The translations under genes were made by a program, and so were the position numbers. This document shows positions 1-10,675 of a DNA stretch of 64,000 nt, piece by piece. The notes below the pieces were generated by a model. The model saw only the letters and a list, made by a program, of their open reading frames with translations. It did not search any database and was not told the DNA's origin. The stretch is taken from positions 124,001 to 188,000 of the forward strand of contig JABYQS010000041.1 in the NCBI GenBank assembly GCA_022592435.1, read 5' to 3'. The DNA is from Cerioporus squamosus. Its lineage: Eukaryota; Basidiomycota; Agaricomycetes; Polyporales; Polyporaceae. Position 1 is the first letter of the stretch, and each line of letters begins with the position of its first letter.

Positions 1-111
1 TTGTACCTCTTCGTCAGTGAACGTACGCCACTCCGACGTGTGGTCCGTCGAAAGGTCGATGCCGGGCTCCAAGCGCAAGCTTCTCGTTGGTGTTTGCGGT
101 GGGTTGTGCAT
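1..111 (-). CDS. possible N-terminal exon of a gene running off the left edge
   Basis: On the minus strand an ATG at 111 opens a 37-codon stretch without stops that reaches the window edge. It begins MHNPPQTPTRSLRLEPG and continues with an acidic segment ending near TFTDEE. The last bases, GAG followed by GTACAA, would fit a GT splice donor just inside the edge. The composition looks like a real protein start, but no family is recognisable from so little sequence. It would be the 5' exon of a gene whose body lies outside the window. Confidence is low because there is no homology and only one exon is visible. Confidence 0.3.
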   Translation of the reverse strand, partial: MHNPPQTPTRSLRLEPGIDLSTDHTSEWRTFTDEEVQ

Positions 112-766
112 CGTTGTATGCGGTCGTGGTGTTCACAGGTCAGGACGATGTGAGAGGAGCGCTCACTAAGCCTCATGAACCTGCATATGAAGTGAAGCAT
201 GAATGCATGACGATCAGCCAGTACTAGTAACCGACCTACCGTGTCGTGATGTGCGCCCAGAGACGTTGCCAACAGGTTGTCAGCTCTCTACGCTCACCGG
301 ATCTCATATGCAAACGTCCGTTTTCAATTAAGATCCACCGCGTCGCGGCTAGAAGATAAGTACCCACAACACAAGTACTATGTATGTGTCGGAACAAAAC
401 TGGGAATTCAACGGAGTGAAGTGGAGGGAAGATCAAGCGCAGCGCAGTAAGGAAAGCGTAGAGGTGGAGGACATGCATGATGATGTAATAAACAAACGCC
501 AACGGAACGCGAGACAAGAGGCGGGAGGCGGGAGGCAGGAGTCACGGTGGGTTCTTTACAACGTTAGGGGGAGAGGACGTGGGCGCGTGCCAGGACTAAG
601 TACTAAGTACTTAGGTTGGCCCCAGCGGGACCCGGAGCGTAAAAGACATGTACACCAGAAGCGTAGCGTAACATATGTATGAAGTGAGACGGGGTGATGC
701 GATGCTCGAAGTAATACAGGGCAAGAAGAAACCAAGAGAGGAGGAAAACGGATCCGTGCATGCGTT
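112..766. other. intergenic region
   Basis: About 650 bp between the possible edge gene and the stop codon of the Rsp5 homologue. It would hold the promoter of the leftward edge gene and the 3' UTR of rsp5. Short open frames occur on both strands but none has recognisable protein features. Around 560-620 there is a small repeat of the word TAAGTAC. Confidence 0.5.
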
Positions 767-3700
767 CTACTCTTGACCGAATCCGACGGTTTCCCTGTAA
801 AAGCGAGATCAGTCACCCAAAAACTGAAAGAGCAGCGGACAACACTCACTCTACAGCCCACGTCAGCTTCTGCTCGAGCGTCTCGTAGTCCTTGTACGGC
901 GGGAGGTCGATGCGGTTGAAGCACGTATGACTCTTCGGCAGCTGGTTCGGGTCGCCCGACTTCTCGATCGTGAACCGCCGCGGGCCGTCCGAGCCCTGCA
1001 GATCCTTGAAGCCGTTCACCGGAATGCGCGACGTGCCCGTCGCGAACTGCAGCAGCCGCGACTTGCGCTCCGGCGGCCAGCTCCGCACGCACTTCCAGAA
1101 CCACTGCACGACCTCGTCGTTGACCTCGTACCCGCGATAGTCCGTGAACTTGATCCAGTCATCGCTGCGGGCAAGTATGAATGAGGGAAACATCGGAAGA
1201 GGAGACGAGAGCGGGCACTTACACGTCGATCTCGGACATACCGCCGATGAGCAATTCGAGCTCGCGTTCGTCGAAGACGTTGATGAGGTCCTGCGGGATG
1301 AGCTCGCTGAAGCCGGACATGAACGCGTCAAACTGCTCCTTGACGCGCCGCGAGATGCGGTACTCGACGATAAGGTTCACGTATTCCTTCTTGTTCTCCT
1401 CCGTAACCGGGATGTCCGCGCCTCCGGGCTTGAGCTCGACGGTCACCATCTCGCCGAAGCGCTCCTCGGTCGTGGTGAACGTCTCGTCAATGACGTCGGT
1501 GATGTCGTTCTCGCTATACATTCTCGTCAGCAGCGTGTTTTTTATTGCGGAAAGAGCGCGTAGGCGGTACGCACAGCATCCAAGTGAGACCGCGGTGCAG
1601 CTCCGCATCGACGCTCTCAAGATCCGCAAGTGTGACCTTCTTGCGAAGGATCATCTTGTAGAACGCGGTGACGAAGTACGCGTCTAGGAACCGACGGTGG
1701 AAGATACCGAGACCCAAGCACCGACCGATAAACTTGAAGTAGTTCAAATGCTCAGGGTTGACGCCGGAAGCGGGGTTTATCTGGAGCGTGTAGTTGTCGT
1801 GTGCAGAGTACTCGAAAAGACAATAGAACGGGTTGAACATCTCGTGCGAGAGCAGGAAGAAGAACTCCCTGCACGGCCGTCAGCATTCGCTACTTAGCTC
1901 CGATACACGCAAACGACATACCTAGAGAGACCTCCGTAGTCGAGACCGTCCTCGCCCTCGAACTTGATCATAAGACGCTTCTTGAGGTCGTTCGGCGTCT
2001 GGCGCATGATCTCCGCATAGCTGTCCTCAAAGATATGGTTACGCCGGACCTTGATCTGACAGTTGCCCGGCTGGTTGCGCATGGCCGGCTGGCTACGGAA
2101 GTAGATGAGCTTCCGACGGAAGTCGCGCTTGTACTGCGGCACGTTCGCATCCAGCGTCGACGGCAGCCGCGGGTCGTCCCAGGTCGTCGTCTTCGTGTTG
2201 TGGTCCACAAAGTACACACGTGCGGTCGACGTGAGCCGCATCTCCCATCCGGATGGCAGTGGGCCGAGCTGCGAGATGGTCTGAGGCTGCAAGGCCGAGT
2301 TCTGCCCGTTCGGGCCCATGACGCGGATGACCGTCTGCCGACGCGGGTCGACCCATGTCGTCGTGCGCGTGTTGTGGTCGACGTAGTAGGGTCGGCCTTG
2401 GAGAGTGTGACGCTCCTCCCAACCTGCGGGCAGCGGGCCGAGGCCGCCGCCAGACGCTGTGGCGGGGTTGGCAGCGGCAGCTTGTTCCTGGCCGGTCACA
2501 GAACCAGTGCGCGCAACACCGGTGTTGTTGGCCTCGAGCATGTCGTCGGCGAGGATACGACGGTTGTGCTGGTTGCGTGCCGCATTCGTCTCACCGTCTT
2601 GGGCGTGCGTGTTGACGGTCTGATTGGCAGATGGCCGGTGCCAGGTTGTCGTGCGAGTGTTGTGGTCGACATAGTAAGTGCGGCCCAGAGGATCAATACG
2701 ACGCTCCCAGCCGGTAGGAAGAGGCCCGTACTGATCCTCGTGGGGGTTGAAGTTGCGGGTCTGTGCGTTGTTGTTCGAGGCGGTGTGTGCGGTCGCGCTC
2801 GCGTCAGTCGTCGTGGGTGTCTGCGCAGGTGCGGGAGTGGGAGCAGCCGCCGCACTGCCAGAACTGAGCGGGCGCGCCGGGGCCGCAGCCGGAGGCTCAG
2901 ACACGGAGACGCTCGAGGAGACGTGGGGAACGGGCATGGTGATATGGCCTTCGTGTCCAGAAGGAGTGGCGGTCGCACTAGGCGTACGCGAGAGAGAGCT
3001 GCTGGCAGCGAGATTGGGGTTGCTGGCACTCGCAGAGGGAGTGGTGACAGAGAGGTTCCCAAGCGCCTCAGTAACGCCGTTCACCTGGGACGGGCCAGGG
3101 TTACTAATCGGCTGACTGACGTTAGTGGAGAGGTAGATGATGAGCTTTCCGTGGACGACGAGGTTGTCGTTGGACTTTTTAAGGTCCAAGGTAAGCATCT
3201 CTGTGAGCGTGTGAGCGACAGGGAGCGAAGAGGATGCAACGAATGAGACAGCGCGTATGCCGTTCAGAGTGGACAAGGTACAGGGCTAGGCCCGCATACT
3301 GCGCACATCTGGCTATCTCAGCGGTAGGTCGAGGTGGAAGTTGCGGTGCCCAGCAAGACGGTGGCCGGACGTCATGATGACACTCGGATCTGGATGCTTT
3401 TACGGGTTACTGGCACCGCGTAAGAGCCCCGAGCGAGATCGATGCAGCAGGAGGAGTGTTCGTGTCCACTCTGAAGGGTGCAGCGGCAGCGATCGCGGAG
3501 AAAAGACGCACCATGACCACCGAGCTCAAGGTCAATCACATCGCTGACTTTGACGTTGACGACACCGAGGAAGCCCTGGTCGCGCTTCTTGAACTTGCGC
3601 TGGTCGAAGATCTGGACTGCGATGACCGAGTTCTCCTTGACGGTGCTGGAACGCTGTTAGACAAAGGATACGGCAGGAAAGACGGGGACGGACATGTCGA

Positions 3701-3975
3701 AGGACTCGTTCCAGTACGGGTTGAGGGTCTTCTTCATGACGCTGGTGGTGTGGGTCTGCTCTGCATCGACGGTAATGACTGCGAAGGGGTCCGGGAGGCG
3801 AAAGACCTCGCGCTTAGACAAGCCATCGGCTGCGACGACTGGGGAAGGGTGAGGACGAGGCTAGGACGGGAAACGAACGATCGCACCTGTAATCCGGATG
3901 CGCTTCCTGGGCGGGTGTGAGCAGGGCTCGGGGGACGCGGGGGAGGACTTACGGAGCACCCTGAGTGGCCGACAT
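767..3975 (-). CDS. rsp5: Rsp5/Nedd4-type HECT E3 ubiquitin ligase (C2-WW-WW-WW-HECT)
   Basis: HECT-class E3 that accepts ubiquitin on a catalytic cysteine and passes it to membrane cargo, adaptors and RNA polymerase II. The domain order is canonical. An N-terminal C2 domain (MSATQGAP, then KRIRITVVAADG, then [13 protein letters not shown]) is followed by a Ser/Pro-rich linker. Three WW domains follow, each GPLPxGWE...DHNT-TTTW, encoded around 2690, 2390 and 2240, then the HECT domain. The catalytic Cys is in [13 protein letters not shown] near 920. The start at 3975 gives a 23-nt first exon joined to a 20-nt second exon (3887-3906), which restores the C2 strand. The last 28-nt exon (767-794) adds the conserved C-terminus ETVGFGQE. 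Without it the protein would stop early at 846. All junctions keep frame and no break was seen. Same direction as RPB2, about 235 bp downstream of it. Confidence 0.95.
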
Positions 3976-4210
3976 GGCGGACGTGGATGTGCGAGCAGTC
4001 GAGAGCAGCAAACAGTCTGAGCAGGCACGGACTCGAGGACGGACGGGAGGAGGAGATGGTCGTTGTAAGCTGAGCCAGACTCGGGCGCGGAGAGCCACCG
4101 CCGCTCTCACAGCCTCCAGCGCCTACTCTGCCGCCGTGCAAAAATACAACAGTTACATGCAGCCATACTACTAATCTACAGTGTCGTGTCCTCTGCTCAT
4201 CGTACCAGCC

Positions 4211-7200
4211 TCATGCGTCATCCAGCACCAGCCGCGGAACCACATTCATCGCCATCAGCTGCGTCCGCTATGTCAGCGAACTCGGTATACTTGCACACGC
4301 GAGCACGGCGACGCACCTCCTGGAAGAGCAGCTTTGCGGCATACGGGATCGTCAGCTGCGCCATCTTCTTCGACGACTTGCAGTACGGACACCACCCGTT
4401 GTACCCCAGCAGCCCGCACTCCTCGCACGCATCCACCTGGAACTGGTCAGACGATATCATCAGCCGCTCCAGCAGCAGCTGCGTCGCCCCGTAGCCAATC
4501 AGGCAGTCCCGCTCCATCTCTCCCAAACGCAGTCCACCCTCGCGGGAGCGACCCTCCGTGGGTTGTCGTGTGAGCGTTGCGCGCGGGCCTCTGTTACAGC
4601 TCGTCAGCCATATTATCCCCTGACCGATTGCCACACAGCTCACCTTGCGCGGGCATGCATCTTGTCCATAACCATGTGTTCTGCAAATGGTCAGCCAGGA
4701 TACCCAGGACTGACGAGTGTAGTCACTTACTGAGTTTCTGGGAAAGGGGGAGCAAGTTAGCGCGATGACGATACTGACCCACCGCAGTGGGAGCCTCACC
4801 TGGTAGTAAATAGGTCCGAAGTAAACGTATGCCTCCAATGGCTCGCCGGTGATACCACTTGTCAGCATGTCCTTCCCGGCATAGCTGAAGCCGTTCTCGA
4901 CCAATATTCGCGACATGTCTTCCACCTGCAACCACAAGCGTTCAGTCAACGTCAGCACCGCGGCCAAGTACCGCGGGTGCATACCTTGGAGCCGCCGAAC
5001 GCCGTGCCGTACTGCAGCTTCCCAGCGAGAACACCAGCCTGCAATGGGGCTCAGTGAGGTGCCCGTACAACCCAAAGGCACTCCTTACCTTGCCCGCGAG
5101 AAGCTCTATCATCTTCCCGACCGTCATCCGAGACGGGAAACCGTGCGGGTTCATGATCGTGTCTGCAAGCACACCCAGTCAGTTCACCCGCCTCTCCTAC
5201 CGACGCAGCTCACGACACTCACCGGGACAGATACCCTGATCGTTGAACGGCATGTCCTCCTGGTTCACAATCAACCCACACACGCCCTTCTGCCCGTGCC
5301 GTGACGAGAACTTGTCCCCCAGCTCCGGGCGGCGCGTTTGCCGGATGAGCACCTTGATCAGCGTCTGGTCGCTCTCCGTGTCCGTGATCATGACCTTGTC
5401 GATCTGGCCCGCGACCGGGCTCTTGTACGTCATCGGCGCGTTCTTGTACGGCACCGTCGCCGCCTGCCCCGTGAACGAGTTGTCGTTCGCGTTCGTCGGC
5501 GTCTGCTTGTTGATGTACACGTCCCCCGGGTCCACCCGCTCCCCCACCCCCGCCAGCCCGTCCAGCTGGATGATGTCGTACTTCTTTTGCGTCTGCCCGT
5601 TCTCGTCCACCGGCGCGTCCGCCAGGCGGTCGAACGTCCCGTTCGGGTACTTGCGGATGAGGGTCGCGTTCTTCCGCAGCACCTGGCACCGGCCGTACCC
5701 CCGGTCCAGACTCGCCTTGTTCAGAATCAGCGCATCCTCGATATCGTACCCCGAGTAACTCATAACCGCCACAGTCGCGTTCTGCCCAGCCGGAAGCCGG
5801 TCGTACCCAATCAGCTCGATCGTCTTCGTCTTCACCATCGGCTGCTGCGGGTACACCGACAAATAGAGAAGTGTGTCGATCCGGTTGAGCTGGTTGTAGC
5901 CGATCGCGCCAATGGCTTGTTTACCCATGGCGCATTGGTAGGTATTTCGAGGCGACTGGTTGTGATGCGGGTACGGAATGAGGCCGGCGACGGCGCCGAG
6001 GAGCGTGAACGGCTCAATTTCGAGGTGCGTCGTCCCGGGCACGATATCCTTCTCGTAGAGCGCGATGTACGAGTCGTTCTCCTCGTTGACGTCGAGGTAC
6101 TCCACGAGACCTCGGCGCAGGAAGTCGTCAAACGAGAGCTGACCCTGCTTGAGCATCTACTCACCGTTGTGATCAGCGGGGGTGTATAGGCGGGGAGTGC
6201 AAATCTGGGCGTACCGTGATGTGTTCGGAGGTGACCCTTGGCCTCCCGTTCTCGACAATGAGCATGGGCCGACATATCCGGCCTCCGTCGCTGGCGATAA
6301 GGACCGTCCGGTGGTGGTGGTTGATATAGATGCTGACGAACTCGCTGAACCGTCCCGCTCGTCGTAGCCGTCGGAAGTTGCTTACAAACCGCGCAGGGTA
6401 CCGTGTCAGGCCGATGATAGTTCCATTGACGTTCACAACGAATGTGTGCGGGCCGTAAATCTCTGCGCCAGTTGCGAGACTTATATCTGTAGAAGGTCAC
6501 GGGAGGCACTCAGAACAGGGGGTTGGGACCAGCACGGTACAGCTAGACGCACCTTCCACCCCGAGCATGAACGCAATTTTGATGATCGGCTCCTCCTCGA
6601 CGTCCGTCGTGATGTGGGTCATGAGCGCAAGGTTCTTAACAAGTCCACACGCCTCTCCTTCCGGGGTATCGCTCGGACACAACATGCCCCACTGACTGGG
6701 CTGCAGCGCACGCGGCCCGCTGACCTTGCGCGTCTTCTCGAACTGAGACGAAATTCGGGTCATCATTCCCAGCGCGGATATGAAGGAGAGCCGGCTGAGG
6801 ACGTGAGTTACGCCTGCACGGTCCATCTTGAACCGCTTCAGCGACCAGTTCCCGGTAGAGATCGCGCGCACGAAGCCGGAAGTGATGTGGTCGCCTTGGA
6901 ACTGCATGGTATTGAAGGCATCGAACTCGCTTGTGCGTGAGGGCTTCTTGAGCACCTTGTCGATCGCCGCTTTCAGGTTCGCGTTGAACGTCTTGAACAG
7001 ATCTTCGAACAGGAGGGCGAGCAGCTGTCCTGCGCTGAACGCAAGTGTGAGGAAGGTGCATGAAAGATCACGAAAGAGCAAACGCACAGTTCGAGACGCT
7101 TGTTCCCGACATAGTCTCGGTCGTCAACCATCTTCTCGTCGTCCATAGCCATGAGCACGCGCCGGGTCATCGTCGCGACGAACACGGCCTTCGGACGGAA

Positions 7201-8318
7201 ATCGAGCCCGTGGACGGGGACATGCGCGAGAACAATCGTCGCGAGGGCTTCGAGGGCTTCCTCCCAAGCGGGACGCCGCGGACCAATAACTCTGCGGTTC
7301 ACCTTGACGCGCGACCCAATCCACTCAAGTGCCTGGTGGCGGGTAAACACGCCAAGTTTGGCCGCTTCCTCGAGGTTGGGCGAGAAGGAGGATTTGTAGG
7401 CCTCGTGGTTGCCGGCGGTGAGCAGTAGGATCTCCTTGTCGGACTGAATGCCGAGCGCCTTGAGAGCGATGGCAATGGGGACATCCTCGTGGATGGAGTT
7501 GTGCCGGAGGTAGATCTTGCCCTTCTTCGTCGCAACATACGTCTTCGACTTCAGACCGCCGTGGGTAGAGCTTGTTGAACTGTATCAGGGTGGAGAGCAC
7601 ATGTGCATGGACTGAGGACTCACGATGTACATGAAGCCTGGACTATACCCTTGGTCGGATCAATCTCAACGATGATACGATTCTTGCTGAGCTGCTCCTG
7701 TACGAGGATGACCTTCTCCGTGCCCTTGACGATGAAGTACCCGCCTGGGTCGAGCGGACATTCGGTCATGCGAGCGAGCTGCGCCTCGTTCCGGCCTGTG
7801 AGCACGCACTTGTTGCTCCGGAGCATGATCGGCAGCCGGCCAATGTTGACGTTCGCTCTCCGCACCACGGTCTTGCCGCGGGTGTACTGTATGGTGACGA
7901 GTATGGGCGCGCTGTAGGTGGTGTCGCGCAGGCGGCACTCGTGCGGGGTGACGCTCTTGTCGATCGCGTCGGCGTCGGTCCTGTCCGGGAAGCCGACCAC
8001 GATGTCGGTGTACTTGAGCCAGAAGCGCGGGTCGACGTCCGAGGTGACTTTGTTGTTCGCCTTGAGGATGTTCTTGATGTCGACGTCGACGAAGTAGTTG
8101 AAGGAGTCGATGTGCTGCTTCACGAGGCCCTTGACTTTGAGGAACGCGGGCAGGAGGAGCCATTTGTCCTGTCGTAGTACTCTTATTAGCCACACGCAGG
8201 GCGCACAGACTTACCGACGCACCTCCACACTCTTGATTGGGTCGGTGAGCCCGAGTCCTCGCCAGTTGGGCTCAGCGATCCGCGCCCACTCCTCCTCGCC
8301 GTCCGTCTGTCCGGCCAT
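4211..8318 (-). CDS. rpb2: DNA-directed RNA polymerase II second-largest subunit RPB2
   Basis: Beta-like catalytic subunit of RNA polymerase II, nuclear, forming half of the active cleft. The start at 8318 gives [21 protein letters not shown], followed by the protrusion/lobe region ([30 protein letters not shown]). The hallmark [16 protein letters not shown] lies near 6650, the [17 protein letters not shown] hybrid-binding segments near 5100-5250, and [20 protein letters not shown] near 4530. The C-terminal zinc site shows [16 protein letters not shown]. The last exon is short: LLFQE joins across an intron to [15 protein letters not shown] and the stop at 4211. There are many short introns, including a 7-nt microexon (4731-4737) needed to restore [16 protein letters not shown]. 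Full length, no break seen. Divergent from MFAP1 with about 240 bp between starts. Confidence 0.97.
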
Positions 8319-8556
8319 TGTTCACCGCTGCCAGGACCAGCACCAGAGCAGTCAAAGCTTCCGCACAGCAGACACAAAGCAGAAAGAATACAGCCGAGTC
8401 GACGAGGACGAGGAGAGGAGGAACGCAGGACTTGCACTCTGAGTCTTTGCGGTCCGAAAAGTGCTCAGCTCTCAAGTCCGCAATTCTCGGAGCGCCCTCT
8501 GGCTTCGACCGCGACCACCACCTCCCCAGCCCTCCCTCTCCCCACCATCGTCCCCC
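8319..8556. promoter_or_regulatory. divergent promoter region of rpb2 and MFAP1
   Basis: 238 bp separate the two start codons, so both 5' UTRs and core promoters are packed here. The MFAP1 side is pyrimidine-rich (CCTCCCCAGCCCTCCCTCTC, ending just before the ATG), typical of basidiomycete 5' leaders. No TATA box was recognised. Confidence 0.5.
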
Positions 8557-10429
8557 ATGTCTTCTGCTGCCAGGAAACCCGCGGCACGGTTACCGAAGCC
8601 GGCTGCGCGTTACAGAAAAGGCCAGGCTCCGAAGGGATACGATCCCGCTGCCGCAGAATCGGACTCCGACGCTGACGAGGTCGAGGAACAGCAGGAAGAG
8701 CAGGACGAGGGCGACGTGCTGATCCGGGATGTTGGTGGGGAGGAAGACGAAGACGAGGATGGTATGACGGTGCGCAGGGACGCGGTGGGGAAGCAGGCAA
8801 AGGGCGCGATCAGTGTCTCGCTGAGAGATGTGAACATCTCGAAGGAGGGGAAAGTCATTGTCGGCGGTAAGGAAGAGTCGGGGCGGACAGCTGCTGAGCT
8901 CGAGGAAGGTATGTATGCACATGTGATTCTATTTGCTTTGGTCGAATCATGCCTGCTTGTAGACGAGGAGGAAGAAGAGGAAGAAGAAGAAGAAGCAGAA
9001 GAGGAGGAGGAAGAGGTACAGGTCGCATAACTCGTGTTGGTCTAGCTAACGCATCTCATCATAGACCAGCGAGGAGGAGTCCGAGTCTGAGGAAGAACGA
9101 CCCAAGGTCCAGTTCCGGCCCGTATTCGTACCAAAGTGCGTCGGTCCATGATGACCATGCATGCATCCAGTGCTCAACAACCTCACAGACGAGCTCGCGA
9201 AACAATAGCGGAGAGAGAGGCTCTTGCACAAGACTCGGAAGAGGCGATAAAGCGGAAAGAGAAGGAGGCAGAGGAGCGCAAGAAGGCCAGTCACGACATG
9301 GTTGCCGAGAGCATTCGTCGAGAGCTGCTAGAGAGTGCGTATCCTGTCACATCGACACTGTCCGCCCCAGTGCTCATCACCGTAACACGCAGAGGAGAAG
9401 GAGGAAGAGAAGCCGGACGTCGACGACACAGACGGCCTCGACCCTGCCGGCGAGTTCGAAGCATGGCGACTGCGCGAGCTCGCGCGCATCAAGCGCGACA
9501 AGGAGGCCGAGCTCGCACGCGAACTGGAACGCGAGGAGATCGAGCGACGGCGAGCGCTCCCCGAAGAGCAGCGGCTCAAGGAGGACATGGAACGTGCGGA
9601 GCAGTCGCGGAAGGAGAAACCCAAGGGCCAGCAGAAGTTCCTGCAGAAGTACTGGCACAAGGGTGCATTCCACCAGGACGACGAGGTGCTCAAGCGACAC
9701 GACTACACCGAGTCGACGGAGTCCACCGTCGACGTTTCGCTGCTGCCGAAGGTCATGCAGGTGCGCAACTTTGGCAAGCGGGGGCGGACGAAGTACACGC
9801 ACTTGCTCGATCAAGATACCACGGTTTCGGCGGGCGGGTTTGGCGGTACTGCGCCCGTCAAGGCTGGCGGGACCTCCACGGCTGGTGGAGGGTGCTTCCT
9901 TTGTGGCGGTCCGCACCTGAAGAAAGGTACGTCTCAGGTTCACTCGCGATATGTTCTCGCTTGGCTCACACATCTACCTGTAGACTGTCCTCAGAACGCC
10001 AACCTGCCGCCTGGGCGCACAGCTACAGGTGCGAATGGTGCACCCACTGGCACGGGCATGCGGCAGTGGGGCGCGCGCGACGGAGACAAGGACGACCGCC
10101 GCAGCTCAAGGCACGACCGTGACAATGACAGGAGGCCGCAAGGCGACGACCGCGATCGGCGGAGAGACGAGCAGCTTGTGCGCGACCGGGAACGATATCA
10201 TCGCGACGACCGTGACCGCGATCGTGACAGAGGCGGGGATAGGCAGGACAAGTACGATCGTGACAGGAGAGACCGGGAACGGTATGACGACCGGGACCGC
10301 AGACGAGGCTCGAGGTCGCGTTCGCCAAGGCGAGAGAGCTGGCGTGATGAGCCGAGGAAGGAGAGGCGGCGGTCAAGGGAACGGTCTGTGGACCTGGGGC
10401 GCGACGAGAAGCGGAGACGAGTTGACTAG
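8557..10429 (+). CDS. MFAP1: MFAP1-family spliceosome component with C-terminal CCHC-like knuckle and RD/RS tail
   Basis: Nuclear pre-mRNA splicing protein of the microfibrillar-associated protein 1 family (Prp38-associated, B complex). The N-terminus MSSAARKPAARLPKPAARY is followed by an acidic stretch, a glutamate run crossing an exon border near 8960-9016, then the long charged helix (EREALAQDSEEAIKRKEKEA). The family core follows: EFEAWRLRELARIKRD, then QKYWHKGAFHQDD and QVRNFGKRGRTKYTHL. After the core comes CFLCGGPHLKKDCP, a zinc-knuckle-like C-x2-C-x3-H-x4-C split by an intron, then about 130 residues of Arg/Asp/Ser dipeptides. Animal MFAP1 as I recall it lacks the knuckle and RD tail, so these look like fungal additions. 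All intron junctions keep phase. It lies 3.2 kb from another RS-rich splicing gene. Confidence 0.9.
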
Positions 10430-10675
10430 CCTTGTTTCCTGTGCATATGTTGTCGTTTGGATTGCCTACCGCTGCAGGTATCTATACCTCAGATTTGTGA
10501 CACAGTTTGCGTGCGATTCTACCTCCTATGATATTATATCGCATGCCGTATGATCATCCATTAGAAACTACGACTAACACGACTCGCCATATGCGCTCGT
10601 TATTCATGGAGTCCTCCGACATCCTGAAGGTGAGCAACACCTGAGTTGAGATATCTGCAGCGACTCTACATACAT

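Noticed and set aside
2035..3246. 403-codon open frame on the plus strand
   Set aside because: It is exactly antisense to the WW-domain exons of rsp5; Arg/Val-rich composition and no motif. GC-biased third positions of the real gene explain it.
5338..6189. 283-codon plus-strand open frame
   Set aside because: Antisense to conserved rpb2 exons; translation is Arg/Val/Leu repeats without domain.
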